Source: an uncultured Cellulosilyticum sp.
Lineage (GTDB): Bacteria > Bacillota > Clostridia > Lachnospirales > Cellulosilyticaceae
Direction of reading: 5' to 3'
DNA: 64,000 bases
Assembly: GCA_934725855.1 (NCBI GenBank)
Contig: CAKVCL010000019.1
Coordinates: 1 to 64,000, forward strand
Positions 49,846-58,791 of this stretch are shown in pieces. Below the pieces are notes generated by a model, which saw nothing but the letters and a program-made list of their open reading frames with translations, searched no databases and was not told the origin of the DNA. Both the position numbers and the translations under genes were made by a program. Positions within the stretch are counted from its first letter, which is position 1. Each line of letters opens with the position of its first letter.

Positions 49846-49897
49846 AAAAAAATCCCCCTTTGATTTAAAAAAAGGCTAGGGAGTGTTTTGAACGCAT

Positions 49898-49920
49898 AAA
49901 AAAACACACACGAATGTGTG
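49898..49920 (-). terminator. Terminator of the TPP riboswitch
   Basis: Minus strand: CACACA-TTCG-TGTGTG followed by seven T. The same CACATTCG can instead pair with CGAATGTG at the 3' end of the aptamer (49931-49938), giving a simple switch. Confidence 0.75.
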
Positions 49921-49927
49921 AATTTTG

Positions 49928-50025
49928 ATGCACATTCGCTTCCTTGCTGCAGCATTACCTGTGTACAAGTTAAAGGGTCTGCACCTTATGCACTCTCAGC
50001 CCAAATGAGCTCCCCTAGCACCTTA
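49928..50025 (-). ncRNA. TPP (thi-box) riboswitch
   Basis: Minus strand shows the thi-box core: CTAGGGGAGC, GGGCTGAGAGTGCA, GACCCTTTAAC, then ACAGGTAATGCTGC and AGGAAGC. Thiamine pyrophosphate binding should terminate transcription ahead of thiT. Confidence 0.95.
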
Positions 50026-50038
50026 TTTAGTTAAATGC

Positions 50039-50067
50039 ATTATAGTATATATGAAATAGGAAGTCAA
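50039..50067 (-). promoter_or_regulatory. Promoter of the thiT riboswitch transcript
   Basis: Minus strand: TTGACT (50062-50067), 17-base spacer, TATAAT (50039-50044). Its start would fall at the aptamer 5' end. Confidence 0.78.
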
Positions 50068-50123
50068 ACTTATTTAGAATAGTAAGGGAATGAATAAGTG
50101 TTATGAAATCAGGAATATCAGAC

Positions 50124-50152
50124 TTGACAATAAAAAAAACATTGATTATTCT
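50124..50152 (+). promoter_or_regulatory. Promoter of the proS T-box transcript
   Basis: TTGACA (50124-50129), 17-base spacer, TATTCT (50147-50152). Divergent from the thiT promoter, with 56 bases between the two -35 boxes. Confidence 0.6.
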
Positions 50153-50214
50153 TATATTAGAATAATGATTAATAGCAATGATGAGAAATCAATAAACATA
50201 ATTTGCTTTTTTAA

Positions 50215-50382
50215 AAGAGAGGAAGTTCACTGGCTGAAAGACTTCTAAAGTAAAGGTTTATTGTCCAAGCTCTGAGCACTGTGTAAAGTCATAAGCACAG
50301 CGGGTGCTCCCGTTATAGAGGACTAAGATAATGTAGAGTTTTTACATTAATTAGGGTGGTACCGCCGGATATTGAGATAATG
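50215..50382 (+). ncRNA. T-box leader of proS
   Basis: The T-box sequence AGGGTGGTACCGCC (50353-50366) is intact and is followed by a terminator. A stem GAGCAC/GTGCTC lies at about 50274-50316, consistent with the stem III region. By position it should sense uncharged tRNA-Pro. I could not assign the specifier codon with confidence. The 5' limit is approximate. Confidence 0.9.
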
Positions 50383-50413
50383 GCCCCTATGCATCTATGC
50401 ATAGGGGCTTTTT
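50383..50413 (+). terminator. T-box-controlled terminator
   Basis: GCCCCTATGCAT pairs perfectly with ATGCATAGGGGC, followed by TTTTT. Confidence 0.88.
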
Positions 50414-50526
50414 GATGGAATGATATTAAAAAGGGATAAATAGGCAGGTATTAAGATAGAGAGTAAGGAAGCGCTATTAGAAAAGTTGAAGCAAATAAAA
50501 TAAAGAAGAAGGATGGTTTAGGCATT

Positions 50527-52233
50527 ATGTTAATGAGCAAGCTTTTAGGCGAAAGATTTAAAGAAAAACCAAGTGAAGCAACAAGTATTAGCCATGTTTA
50601 TTTATTAAGAGGTGGATATGTAAGACAAGTAACAAATGGTATCTATACGTTATTACCACCAGCGAAAAGAGTAGCAGCTAAAATTGAAAATATTATCCGT
50701 GAAGAGATGGATGCAATCGATGGACAAGAAGTTCTTTTCCCAGTTGCACTTCCAGGTGATTTATGGAAGGAGTCAGGGCGTTTTGAAGCAGTAGGCAGTG
50801 AACTTGTTCGCTTTAAGGATAGAGCCAATAAAGATATGGTACTTGGGATGACTCATGAAGAAGCAGCTGTACATTTAGCACGTTCAGAAGCAAAATCTTA
50901 TGCAGATTATCCATTTATGATTTATCAAATTCAAACTAAATTTAGAGATGAACCAAGAGCGAGAGGTGGGCTTATTCGTGTGCGTGAGTTCACAATGAAG
51001 GATGCTTATTCATTCCACACAACACAAGAAGATTTGGAACAATACTATAACAAATGCTATGAGGCTTACCACAGAATTTATGCTAGAGCGGGTGTGCCAG
51101 AAGTTATTTCTGTGCAATCAGATACAGGTATGATGGGTGGTAAGGTCGCTCACGAATTTATGCTTCTTACAGATATCGGAGAAGATACACTTGTTATTTG
51201 TGATAGCTGTGATTACCAATCTAATATGGAAGTTGCAAAAGGTAAACTTGCTGTAGCTACAACGACTGAAGGTGAAATCAAAGAAGTAGAAACACCTCAT
51301 ATGAAAACAATTGAAGAAGTAGCAAACTTCTTAAATGTTCCAGTAACACATACTTTAAAAGCTTGTGTATTTGCAGCAGAAGGTCAAGAAAAACCAGTGA
51401 TTGTATTTATTAGAGGAGACCTTCAAGTCAATACTGCTAAACTTGAAAAAATCACTAAAGCCGCTGTATCACCATTTGAAGAATATGAAAAAACACCAAA
51501 TCTTTGCTTTGGATTTATGGGACCATATAACTTAGATGCACAAGGTGCGACCGTTATCTTTGATGCTTCTCTTAAGGATGAAAAGAACCTTGTAGTAGGT
51601 GCAAATAAAGTAGATTGTCATATTACAGGCATTAGCATGTCTAGAGAATTTCCAGATGCCCAGTATGTAGATGTAGCAGAAGTATACGAAGGACAAGAAT
51701 GTCCATGTTGCCATGGCAAATTACAATTCAAACGTGGTGTAGAAGTGGGTAACATCTTCCAACTTGGAACTAGATATACTGAAAGTATGGGAATGACCTA
51801 TGTAGATAAAGATGGCAAGGCAAAAACACCTATCATGGGATGCTATGGTATTGGGGTAGGAAGACTTCTTGCTTGTATCATTGAAGCACGTCATGATGAT
51901 TATGGTCCAATCTGGCCAATGTCAGTTGCACCATGGCAAGTACACATCTGTGTTCTTAAGAGTAAAAAGCAAGATATGAATGCAGTAGGTATGGATATCT
52001 ATAATAAATTAAATAAGAAATTTGAAACAATCGTTGATGATAGAGATGTAGCTGCAGGTGCTCAGTTTGCAGATGCAGACTTACTTGGCGTTCCAGTAAG
52101 AGTTGTAGTAGGTGAAAAAAATCTTGCTAATGGACAAGTAGAACTCGTAACACGTGATAAGAGTGTTAAAAAACTTGTTGCCATTGAAGATATAGAAAAA
52201 GAAGTTGCCGAACTAGTAGCACAATTATCTTAG
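50527..52233 (+). CDS. proS: Prolyl-tRNA synthetase (bacterial type)
   Basis: 568 residues, the length of bacterial ProRS with its editing insertion. Class II motif 2 FRDEPRARGGLIRVREFTMKDAYSFH and motif 3 PIMGCYGIGVGRLLACIIE are clear; the insertion domain (about 225-400) contains VTHTLKACVF and the C-terminal anticodon domain follows. The T-box leader upstream shows control by tRNA-Pro charging. Two ATGs two codons apart (50527, 50533) are possible starts; AGAAGGATGG precedes both. Confidence 0.96.
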   Translation: MLMSKLLGERFKEKPSEATSISHVYLLRGGYVRQVTNGIYTLLPPAKRVAAKIENIIREEMDAIDGQEVLFPVALPGDLWKESGRFEAVGSELVRFKDRANKDMVLGMTHEEAAVHLARSEAKSYADYPFMIYQIQTKFRDEPRARGGLIRVREFTMKDAYSFHTTQEDLEQYYNKCYEAYHRIYARAGVPEVISVQSDTGMMGGKVAHEFMLLTDIGEDTLVICDSCDYQSNMEVAKGKLAVATTTEGEIKEVETPHMKTIEEVANFLNVPVTHTLKACVFAAEGQEKPVIVFIRGDLQVNTAKLEKITKAAVSPFEEYEKTPNLCFGFMGPYNLDAQGATVIFDASLKDEKNLVVGANKVDCHITGISMSREFPDAQYVDVAEVYEGQECPCCHGKLQFKRGVEVGNIFQLGTRYTESMGMTYVDKDGKAKTPIMGCYGIGVGRLLACIIEARHDDYGPIWPMSVAPWQVHICVLKSKKQDMNAVGMDIYNKLNKKFETIVDDRDVAAGAQFADADLLGVPVRVVVGEKNLANGQVELVTRDKSVKKLVAIEDIEKEVAELVAQLS

Positions 52234-52293
52234 TGTAAAAAGGTTGGAGAAATGATTATTTGATGATATAATAATCATTCGATGACATAACAC

Positions 52294-52338
52294 AAAAAGA
52301 GTGATTTTAAGCAGAAATGTTTAAAGTCACTCTTTTTT
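52294..52338 (+). terminator. Intrinsic terminator after proS
   Basis: AAAAAGAGTGA..TTTAA pairs with TTAAAG..TCACTCTTTTT, ending in a run of T. Confidence 0.8.
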
Positions 52339-52427
52339 TACTAAAAGGTATTTGAAAACATAGTTTTTGGATATATCATTAATGAGTACATAAAGGTAAG
52401 GAAAAAACAAACTTAGGAGGATTAGAA

Positions 52428-52721
52428 ATGATATTAGCATTATTAATTGGTGTATTTGGCACACAATATGTATTAGAACATACCAATGTTGCAAGGTTTC
52501 AACTTATTGAGAAGATGGAGGTGAAAGTGCGAGAAATTAAGCATAAGAAAATACTAGAGTATGGATTAATGCTTATTATCTCAGCTATTTTATGGCTAGT
52601 GTTAAGCCTTATGAAAGTGGGTGGCATATTTCAAGGATTAATTGTAGGAGTTATATGGGGTGTGATTATGTTTATTTTTGAAGATACTATCTTTGATAAT
52701 GCTAGAAATACACTAAGATAG
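52428..52721 (+). CDS. Small hypothetical membrane protein (97 residues)
   Basis: Three hydrophobic segments: residues 1-14, 46-63 and 67-84, with a basic stretch (EKMEVKVREIKHKK) between the first two. Ends in FEDTIFDNARNTLR. AGGAGG lies ideally before the ATG, so it is very likely translated. No family recognised and no operon partner. Confidence 0.65.
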   Translation: MILALLIGVFGTQYVLEHTNVARFQLIEKMEVKVREIKHKKILEYGLMLIISAILWLVLSLMKVGGIFQGLIVGVIWGVIMFIFEDTIFDNARNTLR

Positions 52722-52907
52722 AGGAAAATGGTGTAAAATTCAGTTATTAATTGTAAATCGTTATATTAGACACTTTTTTTCTCATCATAAATCCCTAAAT
52801 TACTATTACTATAAGTTTTAATCATGATAAACATTTAGGTTTAAAAATATATAATGAAGCCAAGTATTATACATAATTCTTAATTTGGAATAAATAGAAT
52901 ATATAAT

Positions 52908-53897
52908 TTAATCGCTGAGCAGCAGAGAAAAATAAATTTCTGCTGCGCTATAGCCTTGTTCATAAAGAAAAGTATAGGTATCATCACCTGTTGTAATATT
53001 GAAATTAAATGGTGAAATATCACCCGTTTGGATACAAATACTACGGGCTATATTTTCAGGTTTAGAAGCAAACAAAACATTTTGAACACTGCCACTACAA
53101 GAGAGGGCACAGGATAAGAAATTAACTAAGTTTTTAATGGGGGTAGGAGTTGGGGTACTCTTAAAGTAAATGCCGAGTGTTTCATTAATAGGTGATACAT
53201 TATCGAATAAGTTAATGGGATAGTTGTATAGCATGCCACCATCAATAAATACATGAGGTGGCTGATTGTTACGGCTAATACAATCGCTAGTAATAGATTC
53301 AAACAGTAAGGGAACAGACATAGAAATGCGTACAGCTTCTGCGACTTCCATATTGGGTGTGGTATCAAATGAAAAGACGATAGAAGTGCTATTTGAAACA
53401 TTTGTGCCGATAATATAGAGGTCTTTGAAGGGACGTTTGTTTTTGTGGATACTAGTGTTGTGAAAATCAGCAAAAGTATAAGGGGGAGCTTTTTTAGATG
53501 AATCAAATTGCTCATTGATTTGAACTTTCATCCAATCATAGAAATACTGAGAAGAGTACCAACCATATTTCTTTATTAATCTAAAAACACAGTCGACATT
53601 ATCAAAAAGCTTATTAAATTGTTCTTTTAGAGCTAAAGTGAGTTCACGAGGGGCTTCTGGTGTATCATCTTTATCTAAGATTTGTTTGTAATCAAGAGAT
53701 AGTAAAGAGTGAGATAAGTCCTTAAAAGAAAGGTTAAAACACGATAAGCAAGCAGTAATAGCACCTGCTGATGTACCTGCTACTTTTTCTATTGGTTCAA
53801 TCAAATGTGTTTTATAAAGATAATCAAGAGCACCTAAGTAGGCAATGCCTAAAATGCCACCGCCAGAGAAAACTAAGTTTTTATAGTTAAGCTTCAT
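52908..53897 (-). CDS. Patatin-like phospholipase
   Basis: 329 residues. Oxyanion loop SGGGILGIAYLGAL (11-24), nucleophile Ser43 in GTSAG, and the catalytic Asp in VFIDGGMLYNYP form the Ser-Asp dyad of the patatin fold. No signal peptide, so a cytoplasmic or peripheral lipid acyl hydrolase is likely. Substrate not predictable. Stands alone, reading leftward. Confidence 0.9.
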   Translation of the reverse strand: MKLNYKNLVFSGGGILGIAYLGALDYLYKTHLIEPIEKVAGTSAGAITACLSCFNLSFKDLSHSLLSLDYKQILDKDDTPEAPRELTLALKEQFNKLFDNVDCVFRLIKKYGWYSSQYFYDWMKVQINEQFDSSKKAPPYTFADFHNTSIHKNKRPFKDLYIIGTNVSNSTSIVFSFDTTPNMEVAEAVRISMSVPLLFESITSDCISRNNQPPHVFIDGGMLYNYPINLFDNVSPINETLGIYFKSTPTPTPIKNLVNFLSCALSCSGSVQNVLFASKPENIARSICIQTGDISPFNFNITTGDDTYTFLYEQGYSAAEIYFSLLLSD

Positions 53898-54015
53898 ATG
53901 GACTCCTTGAATAATAAAATTACATATTATATATATTTGAAAAAAAAGATATTAGAATTTAAATGGGTATAAAAATTCTTTATACATAAAATTTAAAAAA
54001 TAAATAAACACATAG

Positions 54016-54057
54016 TAAAAAGAGCTATCGCATAATAAATAATTTATGGATAGCTCT
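54016..54057 (-). terminator. Intrinsic terminator after asd
   Basis: Minus strand: AGAGCTATC and GATAGCTCT with an inner CATAA/TTATG, followed by TTTTTA. Confidence 0.78.
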
Positions 54058-54104
54058 TCTTTATATATATGATTATGAATAATGGAATGGTATTAATAAA
54101 CTGA

Positions 54105-55190
54105 TTATTTAGCTGTAATATAACCTTCTACTGTTAAGAGTTCTGCAATAAGGACAGCACCACCAGCAGCACCTCTTAATGTGTTGTGAGAAAGACCTAC
54201 AAATTTATAGTCATAAACTGTATCTTCTCTAAGTCTACCTGCACATACAGCCATACCTTTTTCTGTGTCACGGTCTAATTTAGTTTGTGGTCTATTATCT
54301 TCTTCAAAGTAGTGAATAAATTGTTTTGGAGCACTTGGAAGATTTAATTCTTGTGGTTTACCTTTGAAGTTTTTCCAAGCTTCAAGGATTTGTTCTTTAG
54401 TTGGTTTCTTTTTGAAAGAAACGAATACTGTAGCTAAGTGTCCATCAAGAACAGGCACACGAATACATTGAGCAGTAATAATTGGAGCCTCGGCTTTAAT
54501 GATTTGTCCATCTACTACTTTACCCCAAAGTCTAAGTGGTTCTTGTTCACTCTTTTCTTCTTCACCAGCAATATAAGGAATAACGTTTCCTTCCATTTCA
54601 GGCCATTCTTTAAAGGTTTTACCTGCACCAGAGATTGCTTGGTATGTAGAAGCAACTACTACAGTTGGTTCATAGTCTAATAAAGCTGAAAGCATTGGAG
54701 CATAGCTTTGAATAGAGCAGTTAGGTTTAACTGCGATGAAACCTTTCTTTGTACCAAGACGTTTTCTTTGAGTTTCGATAACTTCTAAGTGACTATCATT
54801 GATTTCTGGAACAACCATTGGTACATCTGGAGTCCATCTATGAGCTGAGTTATTAGAAACAACTGGAGTTTCTGTTTTAGCATAAGCTTCTTCAAGTGCT
54901 TTAATTTCATCTTTTTTCATATCTACAGCACAGAAGATGAAATCTACCTGAGAAGCAACTTCTTCAACTTTAGAAGCATCCATAACAACAAGTTTTTTAG
55001 CTGCTTCAGGAATTGGTGTAGACATTTTCCATCTACCTTCAACTGCTTTTTCATAAGTTTGACCAGCTGAACGACTACTAGCTGCAACAACTTTTAATTC
55101 AAAAAATGGGTGGTTTTCAAGTAAAGTAACAAAACGTTGACCTACCATACCCGTTCCACCAACGACGCCGACTCTTAACTTCTTATCCAT
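54105..55190 (-). CDS. asd: Aspartate-semialdehyde dehydrogenase (archaeal/fungal type)
   Basis: 361 residues from the ATG at 55190 (AAAGGTGAT upstream); the frame runs 25 codons further without support. NADP motif GGTGMVG (11-17), catalytic Cys158 in VKPNCSIQS, and SNNSAHRW. The Cys motif and the overall sequence fit the archaeal/fungal subfamily rather than the common bacterial one. It reduces aspartyl phosphate to aspartate semialdehyde, the branch point to lysine/DAP, threonine and methionine, feeding the DapL and DapF steps encoded at 27-29 kb. No lysine riboswitch was seen upstream. Confidence 0.94.
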   Translation of the reverse strand: MDKKLRVGVVGGTGMVGQRFVTLLENHPFFELKVVAASSRSAGQTYEKAVEGRWKMSTPIPEAAKKLVVMDASKVEEVASQVDFIFCAVDMKKDEIKALEEAYAKTETPVVSNNSAHRWTPDVPMVVPEINDSHLEVIETQRKRLGTKKGFIAVKPNCSIQSYAPMLSALLDYEPTVVVASTYQAISGAGKTFKEWPEMEGNVIPYIAGEEEKSEQEPLRLWGKVVDGQIIKAEAPIITAQCIRVPVLDGHLATVFVSFKKKPTKEQILEAWKNFKGKPQELNLPSAPKQFIHYFEEDNRPQTKLDRDTEKGMAVCAGRLREDTVYDYKFVGLSHNTLRGAAGGAVLIAELLTVEGYITAK

Positions 55191-55380
55191 ATTGATCACC
55201 TTTACCTTTTTTTTTAGTGATTTCATTTTACTAATATAACGATAAAAAAACAATATATAGAGCAATATTTCTAATATAATGTATAAAATATTATAAATAA
55301 TTATATATTATTTGTAATATTTATGAGTTCATAAGGAAGTATATAAGCAAAATTTAATAAAATCGTTGTTTTGTTTTGTA

Positions 55381-55402
55381 CTTTGTACAAAGACAATTGT
55401 CT
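55381..55402. repeat. Two abutting 12-bp palindromes upstream of asd
   Basis: CTTTGTACAAAG (55381-55392) and AGACAATTGTCT (55391-55402) are both perfect palindromes sharing two bases. They lie in the 473-base divergent region (55191-55663) about 190 bases from the asd start. Possible operator. Nothing else is recognisable in this region beyond AT-rich promoter-like sequence. Confidence 0.45.
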
Positions 55403-55663
55403 AATATACACATACAACTTTGAGAGTTATATAGGAAAATAACCGTACTTCTCATATATTTTATGAAAAAAAGGAGGATATGTTCATCTTTTTATAGGAT
55501 GGGAAAGAATAAGATGATGCATAAATATGAGCTAGGTTTACATAGATAGACAATGCTTGATATGAATATAGAAAGAAAGCATGAAGAATGGGAAACTAGG
55601 ACATAATATATAAAAATAATCTCTTAGGTAAAATAGGTTGAATTTATATTATGAGGTAGAGAA

Positions 55664-57217
55664 ATGGACACATCTAAATTAGGAAAGCATCAATCAATAT
55701 ATATTGAAGAGACACAGACCACTAAGTATCCTATGTTAAATGAAGATATGAATGTAGATATTGCTATTGTAGGTGGTGGAATCGTAGGATTAACTTTAGC
55801 ATACCTTCTTAGGAATACCAATCAAAAGGTAGTTGTTTTAGAAGCAAATCAAATTGCAATGGGCATGTCAGCTAGAACGACTGCCAAACTTACACCTTGC
55901 CATGGCTTGATTTATGATCGATTAACACATACAAAGAGTCCAGGGAAAGCAAAGCAGTATTTAGAGATTAATCAAATGGCAATGGAAATCGTAAAATCTA
56001 TTATAGAGAAGGAGAAGATAGAGTGCGATTTTAACCAAAGTCCTTCTTATGTTTATACAACTGATCAGCAAGGCATTAGGTATATTAAAAATGAAATAGA
56101 AACGTGTAGAAGGTTAGGTTTAAGGCTCCAGTATAAAGAAAGTCTATCTATTGGGCTACCTGTTAAAGTAGCACTTGAACTAGAAGAAGCTTATATTTTT
56201 CATATTAGAAAATATTTATTGAAGCTAGCAGAAATTTTTGTAGAAGCTGGTGGAGTTATTTATGAGCATACGCCTATCCAAATTGTTGAATCAGATGAGG
56301 TGACTGGATTAGAAGCAAAGAATGGGGCATATATTCACGCAAAAAAGATTATTATTGCCTCACATTTTCCTGTGTATGATGGATTAGGTTTATACTTTAC
56401 AAGACTACAGATGCGAAGAGAGTATGTGATAGGAGTTAAAGTAAGCAAGGACAAAATGCCAAGGGGAAACTATATTTCAATTGATCAGCCTAAATTTTCT
56501 ATTAGGCCTGTACCAGAAAAGGGGATTGTCCTTATAGGTGGAGGGGAGCATAGAACAGGGGATGATATGAAAGAAGTTGCACATTTTGATGAATTAGTCC
56601 AGTTTGCTAAAACTGTATTTGGAAGTGATGAAGTGTTATATCACTGGTCAACTCAAGACTATGTCACATCAGATAGTGTGCCATATGTAGGCTATTTGAA
56701 TAGTAGATTATCACATGATGTTTATGTTGCAACAGGCTTTAATAAGTGGGGGATGACAGGTGGAACAGCAGCAGCTTTAGTATTAAAAGATATGTTAACA
56801 GTGGGTAGAAGTCCTTATGAGGAGTTATTTAATCCAATGAGGACAGAGGCATTTACAGGTCAGAGTTTTGTTAAAAATAATGTAATAGGTATTAAAAACT
56901 ATATACAAGGCAAATTACATCAAGTTCCTAAAAATATGTATCCTGAAAAAGGACAGGCTATTACAACGAGGTTAGAGGATGGCAATATCTATGGGATTTA
57001 TCAGGATGAAGAAGCGTATTATCATATTGTGGAATTAACCTGCCCACATGTAGGGGCTAGGTTAAGGTGGAATAGTGCTGAAAAAAGTTGGGATTGTCCA
57101 TTTCACGGCTCAAGGTTTAGCATTGATGGAGAGGTATTAGAAGGGCCAGCTACACATCGGTTAAATAGCTATAAAGAAGGGAAGAATAAAATAAATCCTA
57201 ATATTACGGAAGGATAA
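55664..57217 (+). CDS. FAD-dependent oxidoreductase with C-terminal Rieske domain
   Basis: 517 residues. N-terminal FAD motif GGGIVG (37-42) of a DAO-type oxidoreductase, then a long substrate domain. The C terminus is a Rieske 2Fe-2S domain with Cys460-x-His462 and Cys478-x2-His481 (CPH and CPFH), all four ligands present. Such fusions occur in Firmicutes and are annotated only generally; the amine or amino-acid substrate is unknown. GAGGTAGAG precedes the ATG. Stands alone. Confidence 0.9.
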   Translation: MDTSKLGKHQSIYIEETQTTKYPMLNEDMNVDIAIVGGGIVGLTLAYLLRNTNQKVVVLEANQIAMGMSARTTAKLTPCHGLIYDRLTHTKSPGKAKQYLEINQMAMEIVKSIIEKEKIECDFNQSPSYVYTTDQQGIRYIKNEIETCRRLGLRLQYKESLSIGLPVKVALELEEAYIFHIRKYLLKLAEIFVEAGGVIYEHTPIQIVESDEVTGLEAKNGAYIHAKKIIIASHFPVYDGLGLYFTRLQMRREYVIGVKVSKDKMPRGNYISIDQPKFSIRPVPEKGIVLIGGGEHRTGDDMKEVAHFDELVQFAKTVFGSDEVLYHWSTQDYVTSDSVPYVGYLNSRLSHDVYVATGFNKWGMTGGTAAALVLKDMLTVGRSPYEELFNPMRTEAFTGQSFVKNNVIGIKNYIQGKLHQVPKNMYPEKGQAITTRLEDGNIYGIYQDEEAYYHIVELTCPHVGARLRWNSAEKSWDCPFHGSRFSIDGEVLEGPATHRLNSYKEGKNKINPNITEG

Positions 57218-57315
57218 AGAAGATATATAGTAATTTACTTGCTTCATCTAAAGAAGATTAAAAAGTATCAGGACATTTTTTTCGTGTGGGGATTTTTAGT
57301 AAATCATTATATTTC

Positions 57316-58365
57316 TCACTTTAGTTCAAAGCTTAGTGGCTTGTCAAAACATCCTTCAAAGTAATACGCCACATTTCCTTCTTCCCTATTGTAAATAATG
57401 GACCAGCGTGTTTTCCATTTTCCCTCTATTTGGCTGACTTGCTTTAATATATCCTTTATTTCCTCAACTTCAATAATTCCCTTATATGCCTCATAGTTCT
57501 TTTCTAATGTTTCAAATCGAACCTTTGCACTCTCTCCACCTGCTGTTTTATCGCCTTTAGCCATATTAAAGTTCGTTACATAAGCTGATGGCACCACCAC
57601 CATTTTACCCTCTACAAATTCAATAACCACTGAATTTCCACTTGCATCTGCAATAGCAATATGATGGCTAATCCCACCTGAAGCATGAATGTCATATGCG
57701 TCTAGAAGTTTCACTGCTTCTTCTACATTTGCCGCTTTATTTAAAAGTAGACGCAGGGCTGTTGTAATCGTTAGGTCGGGCTTTTCTGTATCCACTTCAA
57801 CCATGCCTCCTTCATTGACTTCTAAGTCAGCAACACATAATCCCTTCTCATTAATGCCATCCATCGGAACATATAAAGCTGAAATAGCTAACATTTTATT
57901 CATCATTCCTTCAGGGCGAACACTTCCATCTCCTGTAATATTACCAAACTCACATGTAGATATTGAGCTATAGCCATTCTTAGGATTACATTTTACAATA
58001 ATTGGTGTTGCTTCTGTCCAATCAAAATTCCTTCCCCATACCTCATATCCTGCTTGGTTTTCTGCTAAAATGACACTACATCCTGCCCCCGTATTCTCAA
58101 CTGGTACTTTATAAAAACCATGAGCAATCTTTTCCGTTAAAAATGAAGATACCTCTCTATCCGAGCTTGCCCCGCCTTTTTCTATAAATTCATCAAAATA
58201 ATAATCATCATCAAAGCTCATGGTATAGGCGACTTGCTCACTATCTACTTTGTTAATGGTACTCATAATTTTTATCTCTTTTTGAAATAAAATCCCCATT
58301 CCAGCTATACCTATTACCACTACTCCTCCCACAATTGCTAGTATACGTTTTATTATCTTCCCCAT
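57316..58365 (-). CDS. Ntn-hydrolase of the linear amide C-N hydrolase / peptidase C45 type
   Basis: 349 residues. Residues 6-27 are a membrane anchor or signal. Cys96 in GAGCSVILAE is the probable nucleophile and GRNFDW (111-116) carries the conserved Arg-Asn-Asp cluster of the bile-salt-hydrolase/acyltransferase superfamily. A further conserved-looking N-G-D-K-style region is NITGDGSVRPEGMMN. Family members cleave linear amides such as N-acyl amino acids or bile salts; an extracellular location is likely here. In many relatives Cys becomes N-terminal by self-cleavage, which would remove residues 1-95. Substrate unknown. Confidence 0.82.
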   Translation of the reverse strand: MGKIIKRILAIVGGVVVIGIAGMGILFQKEIKIMSTINKVDSEQVAYTMSFDDDYYFDEFIEKGGASSDREVSSFLTEKIAHGFYKVPVENTGAGCSVILAENQAGYEVWGRNFDWTEATPIIVKCNPKNGYSSISTCEFGNITGDGSVRPEGMMNKMLAISALYVPMDGINEKGLCVADLEVNEGGMVEVDTEKPDLTITTALRLLLNKAANVEEAVKLLDAYDIHASGGISHHIAIADASGNSVVIEFVEGKMVVVPSAYVTNFNMAKGDKTAGGESAKVRFETLEKNYEAYKGIIEVEEIKDILKQVSQIEGKWKTRWSIIYNREEGNVAYYFEGCFDKPLSFELK

Positions 58366-58755
58366 GTTTTCTCTCCTCTTTATCAGCTCTTTTCATACTC
58401 CATTTATGCTATATTTTTTGTTAGTATGAGTATAATGTAGCTTAAAATTACTAAGACTTCCTACACCCAAATAGCGTGTTAAACATTTAAAATTGTATAT
58501 TGTATTCAAAATAAAAAGAGGTAAATACTTAAATTTTTGATATAATTAGGTTGTCAAAACACAATCATATCCAAAGGATATTTACGCCCATGTCAATTAT
58601 ACCACAGAATAAAGAATTAAATGAATTTTTTAATGCAATATCTTTGCTGATAGAAGTTTATATATGCAACAGAAAACATTGAAAAATAGAAGGTATTGAC
58701 TAGAATATATAGTAAATGATAAGTATAGTATTAAGTAGATTATTAAGTATGCCAT
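58366..58755. other. 390-base gene-free stretch
   Basis: AT-rich, no ORF with a ribosome site and no recognisable RNA element. A weak promoter candidate TTGACT with a TAAGTA at about 18 bases (around 58694-58725) could serve the rightward DUF6882-PepF gene. Confidence 0.4.
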
Positions 58756-58791
58756 TTGAGGCATGAGAGATATAGAAAAAGGAGACCTAGA

